Positions 58,896 through 64,000 of a stretch of 64,000 bases of DNA are shown here, one piece after another; the first letter of the stretch is position 1; every line of letters begins with the position of its first letter. The notes beneath the pieces are model-generated. The model saw nothing but the letters and a program-made list of their open reading frames with translations. It searched no databases and was not told the DNA's origin. The DNA is from Mycobacterium senriense (GTDB lineage Bacteria > Actinomycetota > Actinomycetes > Mycobacteriales > Mycobacteriaceae), in assembly GCF_019668465.1 (NCBI RefSeq), contig NZ_AP024828.1:3100001-3164000 (forward strand), read 5' to 3'. The position numbers were made by a program, and so were the translations under genes.

Positions 58896-59003
58896 AACCT
58901 GCTGGTACAGCGACGGTTTGACCCTCTGTCGACCGGGGCCGGTGCGTCCCCCGGCCGCACAGGTTAGGTTGATCCCTGCGGAGACGTCGAGCAGGGAGGG
59001 AAC

Positions 59004-59912
59004 ATGGCTGAACCAGGCTGGATCGACGTGACCGGCCCTGCGGGGGACCTCAAAGCCCTCACTTGGGGTCCAGCAGACGGTCCCATTGCGCTGTGCCTGC
59101 ACGGCTTCCCCGACACCCCCTACGGCTGGCGCAAGGTCGCCCCCCGGCTCGCCGAGGCGGGATGGCGGGTGATCGCCCCCTTCATGCGCGGATACGCGCC
59201 GTCGTCGATCCCGGTCGACGGTAGCTATCACGTGGGTGCGCTGATGGACGACGCGTTGCGGGTGCGAGCGGCCGCGGGCGGCACCGACAACGACGTGGTC
59301 ATCGGCCATGACTGGGGTGCGATCGCCGCGACCGGGCTGGCCGCCATGCCCGACAGCCCGTTCACCAAGGCGGTGATCATGTCGGTGCCGCCGTCGGCGG
59401 CGTTCCGGCGGCGCGGCGGTGGCGCGGCCGAGCGGGGCCGGCTCGCCGGCCATCTGGCGCGCCAGGTCTTCCGCAGCTGGTACATCATGTACTTCCAATT
59501 ACCTTGGCTGCCCGAACGTTCCGCATCCTGGGTGTTGCCGCTGCTGTGGCGGCGGTGGTCGCCCGGTTATCGCGCCGACGAGGACTTGCGTCACGTCGAC
59601 GCCGCGATCGGGGCACCGGAAAGCTGGCGCGCCGCGCTGGGACCGTATCGCGCCACCATCCGCAACACCCGGCCGTCGGCGCGGTACGCCGCATTGAACG
59701 AGTTGTGGACCGAAGAACCTGTGCTGCCGTGCCTGTACCTGCACGGTCGCGACGACGGTTGCATGACACCGGCTTTCGCGCGCTGGGCCGAAAAGGTGCT
59801 GCCCGCGGGCAGCGAGATCGGCATCGTCGAACACGCCGGCCATTTCCTGCAGCTCGAGCAGCCCGATAAGGTCGCCGATTTGGTGCTCGGTTTCGTCGGC
59901 TCACCCGGCTGA
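59004..59912 (+). CDS. ephC: Epoxide hydrolase EphC
   Basis: 302 residues; GGGAGG lies six bases before ATG. Alpha/beta-hydrolase epoxide hydrolase: oxyanion H-G-F-P-D-T-P, the nucleophilic Asp in G-H-D-W-G-A, the acid in LHGRDDGCM and the His in VEHAGHFLQLEQP. One lid Tyr lies in RNTRPSARYAALNEL. Opens epoxides of lipids or xenobiotics to diols. It is followed after four bases by the WS/DGAT-like gene, so the two are likely cotranscribed. Rv1124 equivalent. Confidence 0.92.
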   Translation: MAEPGWIDVTGPAGDLKALTWGPADGPIALCLHGFPDTPYGWRKVAPRLAEAGWRVIAPFMRGYAPSSIPVDGSYHVGALMDDALRVRAAAGGTDNDVVIGHDWGAIAATGLAAMPDSPFTKAVIMSVPPSAAFRRRGGGAAERGRLAGHLARQVFRSWYIMYFQLPWLPERSASWVLPLLWRRWSPGYRADEDLRHVDAAIGAPESWRAALGPYRATIRNTRPSARYAALNELWTEEPVLPCLYLHGRDDGCMTPAFARWAEKVLPAGSEIGIVEHAGHFLQLEQPDKVADLVLGFVGSPG

Positions 59913-59916
59913 CATC

Positions 59917-61170
59917 ATGGCTCGGGCCATGTCGAGGCACCGGATGGCTGCCGTCGACGCGCAGTTCTACTGGATGTCGGCCAAAATCCCCAGCGACGAG
60001 TTCCTGCTCTACGCGTTCGACGGTGAGCCCGCCGACTACGCGCGCGCCGTCGAGCAACTCTGCTTGCGGGCCAACGCCGAGCCGGCGCTGACGATGCGGG
60101 TGCGGGACCGGGGCCGATGGCGCTACCCGCAGTGGGTGTCCGTGGCCGTCACGTCCGAGCAGGTGGTTCGCCACGACCTCGCCGATCACAGCTGGGATGG
60201 CGCCCTGGCGGCCGTCGCCGGCCTCGCCGATGACCAGCTGGACGTTCGGCGAATGACCTGGCGGCTGCACGTCTTCAGCCCGGTCCGTGGCATTCCCGGC
60301 GTCACCGAGTCCGGCGCCGTCGCGGTGTTGCAGGTCGCGCACGCGCTGGCCGACGGTGCCCGGTCCGCGGCGATGGCGGCGTGGCTGTTCGGGCGCCCGG
60401 ACCGGGTTCCCGAGGCGCCCAAACCACGGCCGGGCTTTCTGCCCTGGCGAGCCGTCCAGGCGGCACGCGCCCATCGCCGGCTGGAGCGCGACATCCGCGC
60501 GGGCCTGCTTTCTCCGGGCGCCGGGTCGCGTCCGCTGCTGCCGACGAATGCGCGTCCCGAGGGCGCCCGCGCGGTGCGGACGTTGGTGCGACACCGTTCG
60601 CAGCTGCCCGGCCCCACGATCACCGTCGGCGTGCTGAGCGCGATATCCCAGGCCCTGTGCAATCTGCTTGATGGGCAATGCGATTCGCTGGGTGCCGAGG
60701 TGCCCATGGCAAAGCCCGGTGCGGCGCAGGCGCACAACCACTTCGGCAACATCGTCGTGGGGCTCTACCCGAAGCTCGGACCGGGGGCGCGCGCCGAGCG
60801 GATCGCGGCCGACCTGGCCAACGGCCGGCGGCGCTTTGAGCACCCGGCAACCCGGGCCGCCGACCGCGCTTTCGCGGCGGTGCCGGCCGGGCTACTGCGC
60901 TGGGGCATCGGGCAATTCGATGTCGAACACCGCGCGACACAGGTGTCCGGCAACACCGTGGTGTCCAGCGTCAACCGCGGGGCCGCCGACCTGAGCCTCG
61001 GTGGCGCGCCGGTGGTGCTGACGTCGGGATACCCGGCGCTGTCACCGATGATGGGGCTGACGCACGGCGTGCACGGTATCGGCGACACCATCGCGATCAG
61101 CGTGCACGCGGCAGCCTCAGCGGTGCCCGACGTCGATGCCTACCTGGCGTTGCTCGACGCGGCGCTCTAA
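59917..61170 (+). CDS. WS/DGAT-like acyltransferase-fold protein
   Basis: 417 residues. The overall layout is that of wax ester synthase/diacylglycerol acyltransferases: SRHRMAAVDAQFYWMS at the N-terminus, the active-site region AHALADGARSA (one His in place of the usual H-H-x3-D-G pair, the catalytic second His and Asp-Gly kept) and the C-terminal VSSVNRGAADLSLGGAPVVL (related to the N-D-V-V/structural motif). It may be an active but divergent acyltransferase. Rv1125 equivalent. Starts four bases after the ephC stop. Confidence 0.78.
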   Translation: MARAMSRHRMAAVDAQFYWMSAKIPSDEFLLYAFDGEPADYARAVEQLCLRANAEPALTMRVRDRGRWRYPQWVSVAVTSEQVVRHDLADHSWDGALAAVAGLADDQLDVRRMTWRLHVFSPVRGIPGVTESGAVAVLQVAHALADGARSAAMAAWLFGRPDRVPEAPKPRPGFLPWRAVQAARAHRRLERDIRAGLLSPGAGSRPLLPTNARPEGARAVRTLVRHRSQLPGPTITVGVLSAISQALCNLLDGQCDSLGAEVPMAKPGAAQAHNHFGNIVVGLYPKLGPGARAERIAADLANGRRRFEHPATRAADRAFAAVPAGLLRWGIGQFDVEHRATQVSGNTVVSSVNRGAADLSLGGAPVVLTSGYPALSPMMGLTHGVHGIGDTIAISVHAAASAVPDVDAYLALLDAAL

Positions 61171-61785
61171 CTATTGCGCATCGCCGGATCTGGCCGCCTC
61201 TTCGCGGGTCAGGCCGGCGGCGACGATCAGCTCTTCGTGCAGCTCGAACCACACCGTGTGGTAGGAGTCGATCAACGGCCGGGTCAGCCAGGTGGTCTCC
61301 CCGGCCTTGACTTTGTCAAGTGCCGCAACCAGTTTCGCCGCGTAGGCGGTCAGCCGCGGCAGTTGTGCCGCGGCGGCCTCGATGATCGGCATGGTGCGGG
61401 CGTGCACGTCGTCGAGGCGGGCCAGCACCGCGGCGTCGTAGGCGGCGTCGTCGTGGGTGTTGGGAACACCGTCGGGTCCGCCCTTGAGCTGCCAATCCGT
61501 CACCAGCCGCTTGAAGTCGGCGTTGACGGCGCGGAAGTCGTCGTAGGCGGCGGCCATCGCTTGGGGATCGATGTCCTTGCGTTCCTCGGCGAGCAGCGCC
61601 GTGAGCCGGTCGGTCCCGCTGAGGGTGATCCGCAACGTCGGGCCTTCGGTCAGCAGTCCCGCCGCGGTCAACCGCTCGACAACGGGGGTGATGTCGGCAA
61701 TGTCCGCGCCCAGCGTCGCGGCCAGGTCGGCGGGACTCACCCGTCCTTTGAGCCGAACACCTTGCAGCACAGCCAATTCGGTCAC
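61171..61785 (-). CDS. PPDK-linked small protein with winged-helix-like start
   Basis: 204 residues from GTG 61785, which overlaps the ppdK stop as GTGA. The N-terminal ~70 residues (VTELAVLQGVRLKGRVSPADLAATLGADIADITPVVERLTAAGLL) resemble a MarR-like winged helix; the rest is helical (DPQAMAAAYDDFRAVNADFKRLVTDWQL...). It corresponds to Rv1126c. Strict coupling to the PPDK fragment gene suggests it either regulates it or supplies a missing part, but it carries no PEP-barrel motif. Confidence 0.8.
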   Translation of the reverse strand: MTELAVLQGVRLKGRVSPADLAATLGADIADITPVVERLTAAGLLTEGPTLRITLSGTDRLTALLAEERKDIDPQAMAAAYDDFRAVNADFKRLVTDWQLKGGPDGVPNTHDDAAYDAAVLARLDDVHARTMPIIEAAAAQLPRLTAYAAKLVAALDKVKAGETTWLTRPLIDSYHTVWFELHEELIVAAGLTREEAARSGDAQ

Positions 61786-63362
61786 GACGCGGACCCCGGT
61801 GTCAGGCGCAGCGCGGTCAGCATCACGATCAACGGCGTCGTCGACACCACGTCGGCCTGCCCGCCGTTCAGGGCGGCGCGCACCGCGGCCTCGGAGCTGT
61901 CGTCCAGTCGCACGTGGTCGCCCGCGGCGTGGGCACGCAGCGGGCTGATCCGCCGTGCGATGTCGGCCAGTTCGCGCAGTTCCGGCGTGTCGTCTTCCGA
62001 CCACGCGGACAGGCTCAAATTGCCTTCCCGCACTTCGCCTTCGGCGCCGTCGACGGTGATGTGCTTGCCGGCCAGCGCTGCCGCGACGCCGTGGCCGCAA
62101 CCCACCACCGCCACCCGGCCCAGTTCGCGGCTGACCACCGCCGCATGGCTGGAGGCGCCGCCGACCTCGGTGACGATGCCCTGCGCAGCCAGCATGCCCG
62201 ACACGTCTTCGGGCCGGGTGTGATCGCGCACCAGGATCACCCGCTCACCGCGATCGACGGCGCGTAGCGCTTCGTCGACGTCGGTGTACGCCTTGCCCGA
62301 TGCCACGCCCGGGCACGCCGGTAAGCCCTTGGCCAATAGCGGTGCCGCCAAGCGTATTTCGGGCTGCAACGCCGGTTGCACCAGCGTGTGGACGTGCGCC
62401 GGGGTCACCCGCCGCAGTGTCTCCGCGTCATCGATGAGTCCCTCGTGGCGCAGCTGCAGCGCCGTGCGCACCGCCGCCTGCGCCGACCGTTCCGCCGCAC
62501 GCGTCTGCAACAGCCACAGCCTGCCGTCCTCGACGGTGAACTCGATCTCCTGGATGTCGGAGTCCAGCCGTTCCAAAGTGCGGGCGGCACCGATCAGTTC
62601 GTCGTAGACGGCCGGCTGTTCGTCGCGCAGCGCGACGATCGGTTCGACGTCGACCGATCCCGACACCACGTCGTCGCCCTGGCCGCCGGGCAGCCATTCG
62701 CCGAACGGTTCGTTGTCGCCGGTGATCGGATTGCGGGAAAAGAACGCTCCGGCACCGGAATTGGGCCCGTGGTTGCCGAATACCATAGCCTGCACGACCA
62801 CGGCGGTCCCGTGCTGATAGTCGATTCCGTAGTGGGCGCGATAGGCGACCGCGCGGGGCGAATTCCACGAGGCGAATACCGCCTCGATGCCGGCGCGCAA
62901 CTGCGCGTAGGGGTCGGAGGGCACCGATTCGTGCTCGGTGACGCCGACGATGCGCCGATACATGTCCGCGAACCGCCGGCGCGTGTCGCGGGCGAACGCT
63001 TGGTCACCGGTCGCCGCCAGCGCCTGCTCGACGTCATCGTTGATGCCGAGGTCCAAGATGGTGTCCATCATGCCCGGCATGGACTGGGTGGCGCCGGAGC
63101 GCACGCTGACCAACAGGGGATGCGGGCCCCGGCCGAACGTGCGCGAGGTCTGCGCCTCCAGCCAGCGCATCCGGTCGAGCACGTCGTCCCAGACGGCGTC
63201 CATGGTCGCCGCGGGATCGTCGAGATACCGCAGGCCCACCGCGGTCGTGATGCAGAACGCCGGCGGCACAGGCAGGTTGTGCCGGCGCATCGCCTCGATG
63301 CCGTGGCCCTTGTTGCCCAGCAGCTCCCGCGGGTGGCTCGATGTGCCGTCCAGCAACACCAC
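61782..63362 (-). CDS. ppdK: Pyruvate phosphate dikinase, lacking the PEP-binding barrel
   Basis: 526 residues. The N-terminal ATP-grasp domain is present (GNKGHGIEAMRR, LLVSVRSGATQSMPGMMDTILDLG, EIEFTVEDGRLWLLQTR) and so is the phosphohistidine domain with T-E-V-G-G-A-S-S-H-A-A-V-V-S-R-E. The protein stops ~110 residues after it, without the ~350-residue C-terminal TIM barrel that binds PEP/pyruvate in the ~870-residue enzyme. The M. tuberculosis protein is also short, so this is a shared form rather than a local break. GTG start; no clear ribosome site. Confidence 0.9.
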   Translation of the reverse strand: MVLLDGTSSHPRELLGNKGHGIEAMRRHNLPVPPAFCITTAVGLRYLDDPAATMDAVWDDVLDRMRWLEAQTSRTFGRGPHPLLVSVRSGATQSMPGMMDTILDLGINDDVEQALAATGDQAFARDTRRRFADMYRRIVGVTEHESVPSDPYAQLRAGIEAVFASWNSPRAVAYRAHYGIDYQHGTAVVVQAMVFGNHGPNSGAGAFFSRNPITGDNEPFGEWLPGGQGDDVVSGSVDVEPIVALRDEQPAVYDELIGAARTLERLDSDIQEIEFTVEDGRLWLLQTRAAERSAQAAVRTALQLRHEGLIDDAETLRRVTPAHVHTLVQPALQPEIRLAAPLLAKGLPACPGVASGKAYTDVDEALRAVDRGERVILVRDHTRPEDVSGMLAAQGIVTEVGGASSHAAVVSRELGRVAVVGCGHGVAAALAGKHITVDGAEGEVREGNLSLSAWSEDDTPELRELADIARRISPLRAHAAGDHVRLDDSSEAAVRAALNGGQADVVSTTPLIVMLTALRLTPGSAS

Positions 63363-63570
63363 GGAGTGCTCGGTAGGCGCAGACCCACGGCCGCTTGACG
63401 CTTTGCGGTGGGCGCCGCCGCCTGGTGCGGTGCCAGCCGTGGTGCACCCCCTTGGTGGTGTGGCTACTGATCGAGCCGACGTCGGAACGCCCGCTATGTT
63501 CCCACATGGACCAGCGGATTAAGCGACGTAGCTGCTCGGCGGCTCTTGTGGTGCCACCCGGCACATGATC

Positions 63571-63576
63571 TAGGTT
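63571..63576 (+). promoter_or_regulatory. Candidate leaderless -10 box, DoxX gene
   Basis: TAGGTT followed by seven bases and ATG 63584; no ribosome site. The remaining 208 bases back to ppdK contain no gene. Confidence 0.42.
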
Positions 63577-63583
63577 TACAGTT

Positions 63584-64000
63584 ATGACTTCATATGGCAC
63601 GTTCCATGACGTCGGAGTACTGATCCTGCGGCTGGTGTTGGGCGTGACGCTGGCCGCGCACGGCTACAACAAGTTCTTCGGCGGCGGCCGCATCCCGGGC
63701 ACCGCCCGTTGGTTCGAGAGCATCGGCATGAAGCCCGGGAAATTCCACGCCACCGTGGCGGCGACCACGGAAATGGCCGCCGGGCTGGGCCTGGCCGCTG
63801 GATTCCTGACCCCGATCCCGGCGGCGGGCTTCGTCTCGCTGATGCTGGTCGCGGCCTGGACGGTGCACCGCGCCAACGGCTTCTTCATCGTCAAGGAGGG
63901 CTGGGAGTACAACCTGGTGCTGGCGGTCAGCGCCGTCGGCGTGGCCACGCTGGGCGCGGGCAAATTCAGCCTGGACTACGTCGTCTTCGGGAAAAACTGG
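63584..64000 (+). CDS. DoxX-family membrane protein, 3' end cut by window
   Basis: 139 codons are visible with no stop before the end of the window. Starts MTSYGTFHDVGVLILRLVLG and contains the DoxX pattern R-L-V-L-G-V-T-L-A-A-H-G-Y-N-K-F-F-G-G followed by three more hydrophobic helices (TTEMAAGLGLAAGFL, GFVSLMLVAAWTVHR, YNLVLAVSAVGVATLG). DoxX-type proteins are small membrane proteins of quinone or thiosulfate metabolism; several mycobacterial members affect redox stress. Complete length unknown. Confidence 0.88.
   Translation, partial: MTSYGTFHDVGVLILRLVLGVTLAAHGYNKFFGGGRIPGTARWFESIGMKPGKFHATVAATTEMAAGLGLAAGFLTPIPAAGFVSLMLVAAWTVHRANGFFIVKEGWEYNLVLAVSAVGVATLGAGKFSLDYVVFGKNW

Overview
The window is a GC-rich, gene-dense bacterial chromosome segment from a Mycobacterium, most likely a slow-growing non-tuberculous species. 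This rests on recognisable mycobacterial proteins in an order I remember from the Rv1062-Rv1127c stretch of M. tuberculosis: patatin pair, lpqV, echA8/echA9, fadA3, lipU, cbs-pra-metB, greA, mca, coaA, glyA, desA2, phoH2, fum-glpX, the 3beta-HSD gene, xseBA, ispH, ychF, zwf-gnd, ephC, ppdK. Both ends are cut: a patatin gene lacks its 5' end at base 1 and a DoxX gene runs off base 64000. I saw no rRNA, tRNA, CRISPR array, transposase, integrase or prophage gene.

Layout. 1-5433: two patatin-like lipases, lipoprotein LpqV, a coupled cysteine-dioxygenase-like/rhodanese pair, and a large membrane alpha/beta hydrolase. 5443-9802: fatty-acyl-CoA genes (echA8, echA9, fadA3) around a Bax-inhibitor-type membrane protein, with a strong bidirectional terminator. 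9896-15662: GDSL esterase, LipU, and the transsulfuration genes cbs and metB flanking pra. 15748-20608: GreA, a DUF4307 protein, mycothiol amidase Mca, a DUF255 thioredoxin-like protein and a convincing ketosteroid isomerase. 20605-24424: HlyIII protein, cis-prenyl synthase, a frameshifted membrane protein and a four-helix protein. 24452-29285: coaA, glyA, desA2, phoH2. 29343-38610: NodB deacetylase, membrane adenylate cyclase, repeat-rich secreted-domain protein, fum, glpX, and an operon of DUF4245, dienelactone-hydrolase and carboxylesterase genes. 38607-45507: cholesterol 3beta-HSD with a KstR-type operator, xseB-xseA-lipid droplet protein operon, ispH, a four-helix protein with a basic tail, and ychF.

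45508-52699 looks accessory: SRPBCC protein, aquaporin, methyltransferase, NTF2-fold protein, SDR with divergent TetR regulator, two VOC proteins, a Trp-rich secreted peptide and an NlpC/P60-like protein with a slipped proline-repeat tail. Two degenerate copies of the ychF 3' end lie in this segment and delimit the first modules, which suggests integration at that gene end. From 52700 the conserved order resumes: monooxygenase, permuted NlpC-like protein, adenylate cyclase, zwf-gnd, hydrolases, EphC, a WS/DGAT-like protein, and a coupled pair of a small winged-helix-like protein and a truncated PPDK.

Together the core genes serve lipid, sterol and sulfur metabolism, redox (mycothiol, NADPH from zwf-gnd), and envelope precursors. 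Many genes show a TANNNT box 6-8 bases before ATG/GTG, typical of mycobacterial leaderless transcripts; I list the clearest. No clearly new multi-gene system was found; the ychF-end modules are the most interesting structural signal.
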